From assembly GCF_027409185.1 (NCBI RefSeq), contig NC_084466.1:70724501-70788500 (forward strand): DNA of 64,000 nucleotides, given 5' to 3'. The notes below the pieces were generated by a model that saw nothing but the letters and a program-made list of their open reading frames with translations, was not told where the DNA came from and did no database searches. Source of the stretch: Cynocephalus volans. Lineage: Eukaryota; Chordata; Mammalia; Dermoptera; Cynocephalidae. The translations under genes were made by a program, and so were the position numbers. Numbering within the stretch: the first letter of the stretch is position 1; every line of letters begins with the position of its first letter. Below are positions 11,838-23,812 of this stretch, piece after piece.

Positions 11838-12287
11838 TGTAGGGAAAGTGAAAGAAAATGGCCAGGGCCCCTCAGGTGTCCTAGGACTTAAGTGTATAGG
11901 ACGAGTGGCTCTGATCCACAGCACTCTGCACCCCTGAGATGTCCCCACGGGGGCCATGGGGGGCCGCTACTGCTGCTGGAGGCTTTTGCTGCCAGGGCCC
12001 CTGGGACCCTCCGGGAGGCCACCGCTGCTGCTGCTGGAGGCTGCTGCTGCTGCTGCTTCTACTGAGGACTGAGCTCATGTCATTTGCCAATGGCTCCCAG
12101 GATCTTTCCCAATTACCTAGCATGGACCTGCATATGAGGGGTCTGGTGACCCAGTCTGCACAATGGGTTTGAAGGGTTTGAGCCCTAGCCCTGACAATAC
12201 AAATGGAAACTCAGTATAAATAAAATAGTGAATCACTTTGACTTTAGTTATGAAATGCCTATCTATACAATCAGCCTGACAACTGGC
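11838..12287 (+). mobile_element. Solo LTR, CTG-rich MaLR-like family (copy A)
   Basis: Starts TGTAGGGAAAGTGAAAG and contains CAGGGCCCCTCAG. A CTG-rich stretch (about 11965-12065) is followed by CCCAATTACCTAG and GACAATACAAATGGAAAC. The 3' end is ragged and runs into a MIR. It belongs to the same family as the LTRs at 13038, 15889, 49584, 55378 and 57658. Confidence 0.8.
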
Positions 12288-12536
12288 ATAGTCATGTAGC
12301 TTTACAGGTACAAACTTTGGAGCTGACTGCCTGGGTTCAAATTCTGGTTCAGTCATGCATTAACTGTGCCCTTGTGCAAACAAGTTATTTAACTTCCTTG
12401 AACCTTACTTTCCTCATTTGTAAAATAAGAATAATACCTTATAGAGTTGATATGAGAATTGAGTTAATTTAATACATGTAAGCACTTAAAACAATGTCAG
12501 CACATAGTAGGCACTCAATAAATGTTCGATATTTTT
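12288..12536 (+). mobile_element. MIR SINE
   Basis: Nearly full MIR: GACTGCCTGGGTTCAAATTC, AACTTCCTTGAACC, CTCATTTGTAAAATAAG, then AGTAGGCACTCAATAAATG at the 3' end. The LTR at 11838 abuts its 5' end. Confidence 0.9.
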
Positions 12537-13032
12537 GTTTTATTATAATCTTGCAGCAGACCTCTCTTCAGAATGATCATTTATAGGTTATGAAATTATT
12601 ATCCTTCTTGTCAGTGCCCAATATGATAGGAAGTCATGTGTCATGAGTCCGTCCTCTGCAGCAGTGACTTGAATACCCTTCCATGAGTCCTTATTCTGTG
12701 AGCCTCCCATGGCTGTGCAAGTTCCATGAAGTGTCATGCACCTGGGCACCTAGGCTGGTATGTAGAACACACAATAAACGGTTCTTAATTATTGGAAAAA
12801 TGCACATCTGTAAGGTCCTCTGGAAAATTACTCGTGAACCCTTTTTTTAAAGTCTTTCACAGATTGTAGCAATAAACAAAGCTCTTAAGAAAAATTTAAG
12901 GAACATGCTCATCAGTTCTGAAAACTCGGCTAAACCAATTTCAAAGTCTACATTCTAACTTTAGGCCAGCCTGGCACCCAGAGGTCTCTCTTTCTGGTTT
13001 CTGCTTCCTCTAAGCCAATGGTTCCCACCTTC
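12537..13032. other. Nothing recognised
   Basis: No gene or repeat that I can name. Confidence 0.4.
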
Positions 13033-13037
13033 AGTAG

Positions 13038-13624
13038 TGTTGGATTACAGCAAAAGCTATGCTAGTTGTCTGGTTGGCGTTATTGTCAGACTCCTGCCAA
13101 CATAGCCAATTGTAAAACTACACAATTCATAACTAAAGCCAAAATGTTTCATTATTTTAGTTATACTAAATGTTCCAGTTGTATTGCTAGGGCGAAGGCT
13201 CACAGACCCTTCAAACCCATTATACAGACTGGGTCACAGACCCCTCACATGCCAGGCTGGGTCATACACCCCTCACATGCAGGTCCACGCTAGGTAATTG
13301 GGAAAGATCCCAGGGGCCACTGGCGGATGACATGAGCTCAGTCCTAAGCAGCAGCAGAGGTAGCCTCCTGGGGCATCCTGGGGGCACTGGCAGCAACAGC
13401 TTATAGGAACAGCCTCCAGCAGCAGTAGCGGCCTCCCCGTGGTCCCCCCCGGGGGCATCCCAGGGATGGGGGGCTCTGTGGATTAGAGCCACTCGTCCTT
13501 TATACTTAAGTCCATAACCCAGGACACCTGGGTACACATACGCAATTACATTAGACAATGACGAAGCTGGGCAAGATTCTGAACATCTGAGGGGCCCTGA
13601 CCATTTTCCTTCACTTTCCCTACA
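13038..13624 (-). repeat. 3' LTR of the MaLR-type provirus (copy B)
   Basis: Begins TGTTGGATTACAG and ends CCCTACA on the plus strand, so it is TG...CA. The TATA-like TATAAAGG (minus) is at 13497-13504. Relative to the partner LTR it lacks about 30-60 bp near 13565. Confidence 0.85.
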
Positions 13625-15888
13625 ATCCACCCCTTCAGGGTCCCTCACCATACAATCTACTCATTCAGAATTTTCCACAATGTTCCCTTAGCAAGGATAA
13701 CTGACCCTTACATTCACATATTACATATTCCATTCCGACAGTCCCAACAGTCTTTAGCTTGTTGCAGCACCAACTCAAAAGTCCAAAGTCTCTTCTGTAA
13801 AGAGTCAAGAACAAATTTATCTACTTCCAAGATACAGTGGGACAGACACTGGGTACACATTTCTGTTCCAAAAGGGAGGAATAAACCAGAAGAAAGAAAA
13901 ACAGGCCCCAAACAAATCCAAAACCCAAACAGGGCAAACATTAAGCACACTGGGGCATCTGGACCCACAAAGCATTGGGCAGCTTTGCTCCTACAGCTCT
14001 GCCAGGTGCAGCCCACTGCTCTGGTGCCTGTGGCTTTTCCAGGCTGGTGCTGCACGTTGCCAGCAGCCCCACAGTTCTGGGCTCCTGACGGCAGTCTTGG
14101 TGTCCTGGCTCCACTAGACATTTCCCCAGTGGGGACTCTCTGTGGGGACTCCGACCCCACTTTTCGGCTCTATACTGCTTCAGTAGGTGACCTCTGCAGC
14201 GGCCCCACCCCCTGCGGCAGGTCTCTGCCTGAGTGCCCCAGCTTTTTCATACATCTTCTGAAATCTGGGTGGAGGCTGCCACACTTCCACTGCTCACAAG
14301 TTCTGCTGGCCTGCAAACTGAACACAACCTGAACACCACCAAGGTTTTCAGCTTTATGCTCTCCAAAGTTGCTGCATGTTGGAAGAAGACATAACAATTA
14401 CAATTCCTTGAAGTTGATACAACAAGCGAACAGTTATGAGGTTGTTGGGAGGGACGGGGAGAGGGAGGAAGGAGGGAGGTTTGGTAATGGGCCACAATAA
14501 TCAACCACATTGGATATTGACAAAATAAAATAAAAAATTTTTTTAAAAAGTAAATAAATAAATAAAATAAAATGCAGGCAGAGTTCTGCTATAGAATTCT
14601 GAAAAAAAAAAAAAAAAAAAAGCTGCTGCATCAAGGCAAGGCTGCTCCAGTCAGAGCAGCCGGAATGCAGGGAGCAGTTTGCCAAGGGCAGCAGCACCCC
14701 AGATCTGCCCTCCAGAGACACTCAGTTCTCTTAGGCCTCTGGGCCTACGATGGGTGGGGCACTCCTCCAAACTTCTGAAATGCCCTCAGGGCCTTTCTCC
14801 CCGTTGTCTTGGCTATTCGCATCTAGCTGCCCCATCCCAAGCTCCTGGATTACTTGAATCAGCTTGGCATATACCCACCATTCACTCACAGTCTCCGGCA
14901 GTTCTGCAGCACTTGCCTACACAGTTCAAACAGCTGCATTTGCCCATTTCATCAAGGAGTAGCTGCCCCATCCTTGTACATATCTGTGGCTGTTCTGTAA
15001 CCGCTGCCATAGAGACAGGCGTGTAGTAAAGGAAGCTAACTTTTCCACCTTTTCACCAGGTGAAAACATACTTGAAATTCTGCAGGGGCACCCATCCTCA
15101 GGTCATCTGTCCATCTGCACAGGGAACTCTTTTTCTCAGGTTTATATGGCACCCAGTGTGTCATCTGCTTTCTCAGGTTTATACAGCACCAGGTGAGCCA
15201 TCGGGTGTAAGTGGCACCTCTGAGCCTTCTCGGATTTAAGTGGCACCCAGCAAGCCATATGCCTTCAGACAAACGTGACGTGTGTTAACTACATCTTCTT
15301 CAGAGCACATCACACCACCCACCCCTAGGTTCCATGGCTGCAGCAGCCAGGGGCTCTCCCTATTTCTGCCACTTTACTGTTTCCCCAAGTCAACCAATTC
15401 AACCTGGGTATATGGGACATAGGTAGTGAGTTGGGTCACCTGTGGGTTGCCTACCGGCCTGCCCAGTCCCATAGGCTGCTCGTGCTTCACTTTCTGATGA
15501 GCAGCAGGTTGTTCCAGAAGATGCACAGTCTCCCCCGACTCACCATCAGGGTCATCATCATCTCTGGTGTTAGAAGCAGGAGTGACCTGTTGCTGTACTT
15601 CAGCCTCCAGGGCATGTACTCGTGTTTCCAACCTGTCTGCTTTCTACTGCAAATCTTCAAACTGTGATGCTTCACAGGGTTTCTAGTCCATGTTGGCTCA
15701 CAGTACAGAGAGCAGCAGCCAGACCACAGTCAACAGGAAAGCGGTTCCTGGGCACCACATACCCAAGGGTAGTCACATTTCCTCCCCCTCCCAAGAGGCT
15801 AATGGCTCCTTTACCTGCTTGGCATCCTACCCACAATGCCAATTGCTGGGCTCTTTTATCTGCCCAGAATCCTGCCAACTACACCAAT
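13625..15888 (-). pseudogene. MaLR internal region, degraded
   Basis: It has no intact gag. The longest sense frame (13714-14160, 148 codons) begins beside a GTCCCCACAGAGAGTCC-type segment and encodes a Cys-rich chain. I recognise the DNA as MaLR internal sequence from the GTGGGGACTCTCTGTGGGG segment at about 14121 and the neighbouring GCGGCCCCACCCCCTGC. The stretch 15040-15830 is less familiar and may be lineage-specific. Confidence 0.65.
14378..14618 (+). mobile_element. 5'-truncated L1 tail nested in the provirus, with two A-tracts
   Basis: Contains GAAGACATAACAATTACAAT and the L1 3' phrase GGTAATGGGCCACAATAATC, the complement of which occurs at 23060-23180. An A/T-rich tail (14520-14573) is followed by about 29 non-A bases and a second pure A run (14602-14621). 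The 13-bp flanks AAAGTTGCTGCAT (14365-14377) and AAAGCTGCTGCAT (14619-14631) differ at one base and are the target duplication. Confidence 0.85.
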
Positions 15889-16538
15889 CGTCAGGTTACA
15901 GCAAAAGCTATGCTCATTGTCTCGGTGGGTTTATTGTCAGACTCCTGCCAATGTAGCCAACTGTAAAGCAATGCAACTCATAACTAAAGCCAAAATGTTT
16001 CGTTATTTTAGTTACACTAAGTTTTCCAATTGTACTGCTAGGGATAGGGCTCACAGACTCTTCAAACCCACTGTACAGACTGGGTCACAGGCCCTTCACA
16101 CACCAGGCTGGGTCACCAGACCCCTCACATGCCAGGCTGGGTCATAGAACCCTTACATGCAGATCCACACTAGGTAATTGAGAAAGATCCCAGGAGCCAT
16201 TGGCAGACGACATGAGCTCAGCCCTCAGCAACAGCAGAAGCAGCAGTGGTGGTGGCCTCTCAGGGCACCTGGGACTGGCATCAATAGCCTCCAGCAGCAG
16301 TAATGGCCTCCCTGTTGCCCCCCCTCCAAGGGACATCCCAAGGGTGGGGGGTGCTGTGAATCAGAGCCACTCATCCTTTATATTTAAGTCCATAACCCAG
16401 GACACCTGGGTGCACCTGCGCAATTATGTTAGATAATGACGAAGGAAAACCTGGGCGCACGTGCATATTTACATCAAATGCTAGGCAAGATTCTGAACAT
16501 CTGAGGGGCCCTGACCATTTTCCTTCACTTTCCCTACA
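15889..16538 (-). repeat. 5' LTR of the MaLR-type provirus (copy C)
   Basis: Matches copy B over most of its length and ends CCCTACA. The outer TG is mutated to CG at 15889. The TATA-like TATAAAGG (minus) is at 16375-16382. It keeps a CCTGGGCGCACGTGC-containing segment that copy B has lost. Confidence 0.85.
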
Positions 16539-16543
16539 AGTAG

Positions 16544-17849
16544 TTTTGCAGGTTGTGTACATGAGTGAAGAAAAGATAATAGGGGGTGTTAGGAACTGTG
16601 GAAAACAGGATTGTATAGGTCCCACCAAAAAAAGTATTAAAATTAAAATTTTGTGTTCAAAACTCATTTGTAGGCTGGTGTCAGTGCTCAGGCAACCAGA
16701 CATGAGCTTTGTGTGTTGTTTTTTTTTTTAATTAGTGAGAATACCCCACTGAATGAGATTTACATTATCTGTACTTGGTCTTTCTATTTGCTGTTTTATG
16801 TGGTTCTCTGCTAAGCTTCTCTCACTAAATTTCTAGGTGTGTATTTGGGATTGGCCTTTCTCCTGTGCCATCATCCAGCAGCCGTGCCACCACCATACAT
16901 GTCTTGCAGCAGCCAGCAGTAAGAGATATGGCTAGCTGCTCCTAGGAACTCACTAGAGCTGTAGCTGCTGGAGTAACTGGAGTCATTCAACAGTCATCCA
17001 ACAGGTATGTATGAAGTGCCTACTCTGAGCATAACGAAGCATCACAAAGGCATCTAGGGCAGGTTTTTCCACTTAGCCCCTATTTTACTAAAAGGATTTG
17101 AATTTGGCAATTCAAGGCTTCAGTTTCTTTTCTTACTCCTTTGGATAAACTAACACCTTCTGTTTACCAGGAGCAAAACATTTTCTCCTTGTTACTTATG
17201 AGGAAAATCACAGCAAATCTGCTTGGAATCTTGACATTTCTAAACTTACTATAAAGTCAATCTGAACGCTGTTCAGGTCACTGCAGCCAGTACATAGGAA
17301 GCGCCAGGTGCTCTACTCAATCACGCACTGAGGTTAAAAGGCTTTTGCCATGTGAAGTTTGCCGTCTAAAGTGACCACCTATGACTCCGGTACACAGAAA
17401 ATGGATGCATAGAATTGTAAGTGCACTACAAGAAGAGGTGAAATACACAGAGTTGAATTTAGAATGGTAAAGCTTATAAATTGGTTGTCATAACAGAGTC
17501 GTGGCTGTTACTTTAGTTCCACTTTTTTGTATGATCTCAGGACTCAGGTTGTTCCTCTCATTTTATGTGGAAGAAACTGAAGGCTGATGGGTTGAGTGGC
17601 CCTCAAAGTCCACAGAGGCCAAGAGACAAGAACTCGGGCTTCTGGCTGTCAAACCACACGTCATCACTGTCACCACCCACCACCTAACTTGGATGGCCTC
17701 CTCCTCTCTGCATAGAATAACAATTGCCCAAGGCTGAGACACCCAGAAAATGTTTTAGGAACATGTTAAATAAGAGTCTCATGTTTCATGTGAAATAATG
17801 ATGAAGAGCAGTAGTTTTATGGTTCAACCGAATGAAATTGAGTGAAAAT
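16544..17849. other. Mostly unrecognised; possible MIR remnant
   Basis: A stretch at about 17520-17680 resembles a reversed, diverged MIR (GGAAGAAACTGAAGGCTGAT, then the GAACTCGGGCTTCTGGCTG region). Nothing else is identified. Confidence 0.35.
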
Positions 17850-18960
17850 TCTGTGCCGGCCACTAACCTAAGCACTTGGGTAAGGAAGATAGTTAGAATG
17901 CAGTTGATTCCCTCCTGAGCTCACAGTTTCTTCAGGAAGACAGACATGTGAAAAACAACTACTGCAATGCCATCAGTGATATAAAGGAGGTATTTCGTGG
18001 TAGGAGGGGACACAGAAAAAGCTCTATCTGCTGGGGGACACCAGGGAAGACTTGGGTAGGAGATCACCAGATGGACGAAGCACGGAAGGGCATCTGTGCA
18101 TTGGGAACATCATGAACAAAGTCTAGGACATGAGAAAGAGTGTGGCTTCTTTAGGGAACTGCAAGTAGTCCCCACAGTGTGCAGGATATTTGCATCAGGG
18201 TAGGAAATGTGCCAGATCTTGAAGGACCTTTCATATCATGCCAAGAAGTTTGGATGATTTCTGCAGACACTTGGGAGTCACAGAAAGGGGGCTCCTTAAA
18301 TGGAGTGGCATGGGCAAATCCGCATTCTGAAAAGAAAGCTCTTGCTGCCATGTGGGAAATAAATTAGAGGTCAAGATAGCGGTAAGGGAATTTTAGAAAA
18401 TTGATGAAGCAGTACAAGCAAGAAATGATAAGTTTGCACAATGGGGATAGATAACATTGGCACAGGCTGATGACCTTAGAGATACAGAGAGTTGGTGAAA
18501 GGAAGGAAAAGTTCAAAGTGACTCCTAAGTTTCCCGCAGGGGGATCAGTGGTGTGTTGGTGCTTTCCCCTTGAATGTAGAGCAGTTTGGGGAGAAAAAAG
18601 GACGTGCTGGGATCTAGGATGGGATGACAATTTTGAAGATTAAGAAGCACAGTCAAGAGCTGGAAATATATGTCTGAGAACTTTCATCTTGTGGATGGTA
18701 GTTGAAACCATGAGTGTGGATAAGCTTGCCTGGAAAAGTGTGTAGAATGAGAAGAGAAAAGTAACAGGGACAATACCAGGATGGTCATTATTCAAGAGTA
18801 ACAAGAAAAGAAGCTGAAAAAGGGAAACGAGAAGTTCTCTGAACATAGAAGGGACCACAGGAGAGAGCGTGGTCACGGGAGTACAGGGAAGCCAGTGACG
18901 AGGGTCACTGAGAGGGAGGTCAAGCAGCACATAGTCAGAAAAGGACACAACAAATTTAGA
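17850..18960 (-). mobile_element. Old L2-like LINE remnant
   Basis: Reads in reverse as an L2-type 3' region: GCACTTGGGTAAGGAAGATA, a segment on GAAAAACAACTACTGCAATG and the run around AGGAAGACTTGGGTAGGAG and CTTGAAGGACCTTTC. Assignment is by general pattern only. Confidence 0.5.
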
Positions 18961-18969
18961 AATTAGAAA

Positions 18970-19275
18970 GTCATTTATTCTTTCAAGTCAGTGAATATGC
19001 ATTAGGTGCATATCCTGTTCAAGGCACTGGGGATAAAAAAGTGAACAAAATAGAAAACAAAACTCCCTGCCCTCTAGTATCACATTTTAGTAGGGAACAC
19101 AGACAATAAATAAATAAATACATGAAAATGTAATATATTACATAAGTGCCATGAAGGAAAATAAAACAGGTAAGGAAAATATGGAGTTGGGGCCAGGAGA
19201 GGTGTGGATGTGATGGAAAACAGAATGATGAAAGGTTTCAAGTGAGGAAGTGCAAAGGCCTGGAAATTACAGCGA
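18970..19275 (-). mobile_element. L2 3' region
   Basis: Contains CAAGGCACTGGGGATAAAAA, CCCTGCCCTCTAGTATC, ACAGACAATAAATAAATAAA and GTGCCATGAAGGAAAATAAA in the order of a reversed L2 3' end. Confidence 0.7.
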
Positions 19276-19854
19276 TTCTACTGGAATATGTTTCAATCTA
19301 TGGAAGGTAAAAGCTAGAATGCAGTGAATCGAAGAGTGAATGGGAAAAAGGAAGAAAAGCTGATAAAAGAGAAAGAAATGGAGCAAATATCTTCTCCTAG
19401 AAGCTGCTGCAAGGAAAGGATGAGGCGAAGCCCAGGTAGAAGGGGCAGGAAAAGCAGACAGCGGAAGGTTTGGAAACAGGTAAGTTTGTAGACTGGAGTC
19501 CCGGGAGCGAGGCTGGGAAGCCGCACAACCTCAGGGGCACCTTTCACTTGTAGTCTCCGGGAACGTTGCTCCCTGGAGCTGTGGACAGGTGTCCCAACTT
19601 CCTCCATTAACTCCAGTTTTGCTATGAATTTGGAAGCAAGTATATCTATTCTCAATAGAGCGAGCCCTATCAGGCACATCATGGGTGGTTTTGACTTATG
19701 GGGACAGAGACAGTAAACAAATAAATGTATAAAATTTATAGAAAGAGCTGTTGTCACAAACGGAAATGTTAGTTGAATCTGGGAATGAGTAAAATGGTGG
19801 CCAAGTGGCACTGAGAGATCAGAGAATGGTTGGGCCATGCACGGCATCCTTCAC

Positions 19855-20020
19855 TCACACTATGTCACTTAATGTTATCAGCCATCCTGCAACAGGACAT
19901 TGCTCTTACTTTCCAGGTGAGAAAACTGAAGTCCACAGCATGGGGTAACATGCACACGTTCATGCAGCCACGAGGTGGCACAGCTGAGAATCCAAAGACA
20001 GTAAACTTTCCCCGACAACG
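19855..20020 (-). mobile_element. MIR-like remnant
   Basis: Has CTTTCCAGGTGAGAAAACTG and GTTCATGCAGCCACGAGGTG, a diverged reversed MIR. Confidence 0.5.
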
Positions 20021-20990
20021 TGCTGCTTGAGATACACAAGAGGAATTGAATACACACTCCCTGCTCTCATATGTCACACAATATTTGTCAAAAAAAAAAA
20101 AAAGGCATATAAATAACTGTAAAACAATGAGATGAATGTGGAACTGGTTCATGAGCAAAGTGCTGTGGGGTATAGGCTTGTCAAGTCTCCAGGCAGCTGT
20201 GTACTTCTGGTCAACAGGGAGGGAAAACAGAACAACAAAGGCAAAATAGCAATAAATTCTCATGATGATACAGTGTGTATCCTTCACTGCCATCTTATTT
20301 TTAAATAGGTATCCATCATTTACCATTTAAAATGAACATTTCCTTAAATTTATATGCTGTTGGTTATTACAAGCCTTATTTGCAGATTTTAAAAGTATTT
20401 AAGACTCATACATTTTAAGTGAAGTGCTTCAAGATACCAGTACTTTCCCATCTTTTGTAAGAAATGGGAGAAATAAGAATATAAATATATAGATACAGAT
20501 ATAGATATATGGCTTACTTTTTCATAAAGAAACATGGGAAGGATGAGTCAGAAGCCTTTGGGATAGGGGTGTGGAGAACGGGGTAGAAGAGACAGAGATG
20601 GAAGCAAGATTTTTTTGAATATATCTTTTTACAGATATTTTATTTGTGATCTGTGTAAATGTTTTACATGTAAAGAAAAAAGAAGCCATAAAATTAAAAA
20701 CAGACTGAAACAAGTTATCCAAACTGTATCAAATTGGTAAGAGAAGCACAAAAAGACAAAAATTTTGAATTTTTGAACATGGTGCTCCAACTATACATCT
20801 GAGTGCTACATATTCTAAGGACAAAAAGAATTTCAAACACATCTTAAACTTCATCCTGTACTTTTATTTTTAGCAGTAATTGTAGCCTTTTGATTTTGAG
20901 ACTATTTCGAGTATATTGTGGTATAAATAAAATATTTTGATATTATTAGGAACCAAACTATTCAGTGTGAGGAAAACAAGGTATAAATAT
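20021..20990. other. Nothing recognised
   Basis: AT-rich, with an A-run near 20090 and a TATA/GATA-type simple stretch at 20478-20512. No gene is seen. Confidence 0.4.
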
Positions 20991-20999
20991 CAAATTACA

Positions 21000-22135
21000 G
21001 AACTTAAGAAAAAACAATGTTAAAGTCCAAATTGATCTATGCATCAAAGAAAACAATCAACAGAGTTAAAAGGCGACATATGGAATGGGTGAAAATACTT
21101 GTAAATCATTTTTCTCATAAGGAAATATCAGGGTATATGATATATAAATATATTAAAAACTGCTACAAAATCTATAAAGAACTCCTACAATTCAAAAAGA
21201 AAAAGCAAATAACCTGATTAAAAAGGGGGAAAGGATTTGAACAGACAATTCCCCAAAGAATACATACAGATGGCCAACAAACATATAAAAATATGCTCAA
21301 CATCACTAATCAATAGGGAAATGAAAATCAGAAACACAATGAGATATCACCTCACATCCATTGGGATGGATACAATAAATGAAAAGAAAAAGAAAAAGAA
21401 AATAACAAGTGTTGGTGAGAATGTGGAGAAATTGGAATCCTTGTGTGCTGTTTGTGGGAGTGTACAGTTGCTGTAGAAAACAGCACGGTTGTTTCTCAAA
21501 AAACTAAAAATAGAAATAGCACATGGTCCTGCAATTCCACTTCTGGGTATATATCCAAAGGGATTGAAAGCAGAGTCTCAAAGAGATATTTGCACACCCA
21601 CGTTCATAGCCTATGATTCACCATAGCTATGATTCACCATAGCCAAGAGATGGAAGCAACCTAAATGTCCATCAATGGATGAATGGATAAGCAAAGTGTG
21701 GTATATTCACAACATGCAACATATATGTTGTAAATGTACAATGGAATATTATTCAGCCTTGAAAAGGAAGGAAATTCTGACACATGGTGCAGCATGGATG
21801 AAACTTGAAAACGTCATGCTAAGTGAAATAAACCAATCACAAAAACAGAAATACTGCATGACTCCATTTATGTGATGTATCTAGAGTAGTCAAATTCATA
21901 GAAATAGAAATCCAAAATAGTGGTTGCCAGGGACTGGGGGGATAGAAGAAAATGAGGAGTTGTTGTTTAACAGGTACAGAGTTTCAGTTTTGCAAGATGA
22001 AAAAGATCTTGCAAATCTTGGAGACTGTTGGCACAACAATGTAAATATACTTAACACTACTGAACTCTACGCTTAAAAATAGTAAATTTCATATTATACA
22101 TTTTTTTACCACAATAAAAAATAATATTTAAAAAT
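21000..22135 (+). mobile_element. Old L1, 3' part
   Basis: Late ORF2 in sense, with broken frames. Visible phrases include AGAAAACAATCAACAGAG, GCCAACAAACATATAAAAAT and CAATGGATGAATGGATAAGC. The 3'UTR is related to 9840-10088. Confidence 0.85.
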
Positions 22136-22299
22136 CTGCTGCAGAGGGAGGTGCTATCTTCATCTTCCAAGGCTGTTTGCTATCCAAACATCCTTGAGAA
22201 GGTGGTCCAGGAAAAAAAAAAAGGGCAGTCAAGTGCCTCAATCACAAGTTGTGCAGAAAAGTGAGGGACCAGTGGAAAATTGTCTCCTACTGCAAATGC

Positions 22300-22400
22300 T
22301 GCAGTACACCATTTTATGCAAGCGACTTGAGCATCTGCAGCTTTTGGTATCAGCAGGAGAGTCCTAGATCCAATCCCCTGTGGATACCGAGGGACAATTG
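22300..22400 (-). mobile_element. Tigger/pogo DNA-transposon end
   Basis: Contains TGGATACCGAGGGACAATTG, a terminal-repeat-like end of the Tigger/MER2 group, followed by TA. Upstream lies a TTGAGCATCTGCAGCTTTTG segment that matches the sub-terminal part. Only one end is present. Confidence 0.65.
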
Positions 22401-23004
22401 TACCCTTCAGTGGTTAGATCTGGCAATTGCCATCTTCATCGAGTGTTAAAACCCAGCATTGCTAACAATGGAACAACTGTGCCTCCTGATGTGACGCAGT
22501 ATAAGTTCACAACTCCCCACGAATGTTCTTGGCACAAGTTGTCAAATTGAATCTAAATCTTTAGACATTACTCCCAAGTTACAGGAAACACGGAGAATAA
22601 AGGAACAAGTTAACACCAGCAGGAATTAATCAGACAAATCTACATTCTACACAACAAGTGGCCAAGTTAATTTAAAATGTCCGTGTCACTTTTTAGAAAA
22701 AGGGTATGTGGGGGGATGATATAGAATAAATGAAGACATAATCAAGTGCAACGAATAAATCTTGATTGTATTCTGAATCCAAAAAACTGGAGCTATAAAA
22801 GACATTTTGCAGACAATTGAGGAAATCTGGATATAGACTGGATATTAGATTATTTTAGGGAATTGCTCCCTTAGGTGTGATGATAATATCATGAGTTTTA
22901 TAGAGAGCATCCTTATTCTTGGAAGATACACTCTGAAGTTTCATGTATGTCTGAAAAGTATTTTCAAATTGTTCAACAACACACATGAACACACACATTA
23001 GATT
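22401..23004. other. Nothing recognised
   Basis: No gene or named repeat is seen. Confidence 0.4.
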
Positions 23005-23025
23005 AAACTACATGAAATCATTTCT

Positions 23026-23791
23026 TTTTTTTAAATTTAATTTTATTTTATCAATACACAATGTGGTTGATTATTGTGACCCATTACCAAAACCTCCCTC
23101 CCTCCTCTGTCTCCCCCCTCCCTTCCAACTACCTCATATCTGTTCACTTGTCATAACAAATTCAAGGAATTGTGATTGTTGTGTCTTCTTCCCCCCTCCC
23201 CCCCAGTTTAATTGTGTATTTATTTATTTATTTATTTTTAGCTCCCACAAATAAGTGAGAACATGTGCTATTTCTCTTTCTGTGCCTGACTCGTTTCACT
23301 TAATATAATTCTCTCTATGTCCATCCATGTTGTTGCAAATGGCAGTATTTCATTCGTTTTTATAGCTGAGTAGTATTCCATTGTGTAGATGTACCACATT
23401 TTCCGTATCCACTCATCTGATGATGGACATTTGGGCTGGTTCCAACTCTTGGCTATTGTAAAGAGTGCTGCGATGAACATTGGGGAACAGGTATACCTTT
23501 GACTTGATGATTTCCATTCCTCTGGGTATATTCCCAACAGTGGGATAGCTGGGTCGTATGGTAGATCTATCTGCAATTGTTTGAGGAACCTCCATACCAT
23601 TTTCTATAGAGGCTGCACCATTTTGCAGTCCCACCAACAATGTATGAGAGTTTCTTTTTCTCTGCAACCTCGCCAGCATTTATCATTCAGAGTCTTTTGG
23701 ATTTTAGCCATCCTAACTGGGGTTAGATGGTATCTCAATGTGGTTTTGATTTGCATTTCCTGAATGCTGAGTGATGTTAAGCATTTTTTCA
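23026..23791 (-). mobile_element. 5'-truncated L1 with 21-bp target duplication
   Basis: Begins with a T-run on the plus strand, then the complement of the L1 3'UTR and late ORF2. A perfect 21-bp duplication starting AAACTACATGAAATC lies at 23005-23025 and 23792-23812. The ORF2 C-terminal frame is still partly open on the minus strand (23268-23600), with [13 protein letters not shown] visible. The intact duplication and few breaks suggest a fairly recent insertion. Confidence 0.95.
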
Positions 23792-23812
23792 AAACTACAT
23801 GAAATCATTTCT

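Larger units (their letters stand above)
13038..16538 (-). mobile_element. Complete MaLR-type provirus with CTG-rich LTRs
   Basis: Two same-direction LTRs (13038-13624 and 15889-16538) flank about 2.26 kb of internal sequence. A perfect 5-bp target duplication AGTAG lies at 13033-13037 and 16539-16543. The internal part in sense (minus) contains GACTTTTGAGTTGGTGCTGC and GACTGTTGGGACTG close to the 3' LTR, phrases typical of THE1/MST internal sequence. The LTR, however, does not look like a THE1/MST LTR. A purine-rich GAAGGGGTGGAT precedes the 3' LTR. A GTTGGCAGGATTCTGGGC-like stretch follows the 5' LTR where a primer-binding site would be. A short L1 piece is nested at 14378-14618. No pol or env is present, as usual for MaLRs. 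Confidence 0.85.

Noticed and set aside
13985-14332. 115-codon plus-strand frame in the MaLR internal region
   Set aside because: Antisense to the provirus and without gag or other motifs.
19314-19847. 177-codon minus-strand frame
   Set aside because: Low-complexity hydrophobic translation of old-repeat-like DNA; no domain seen.
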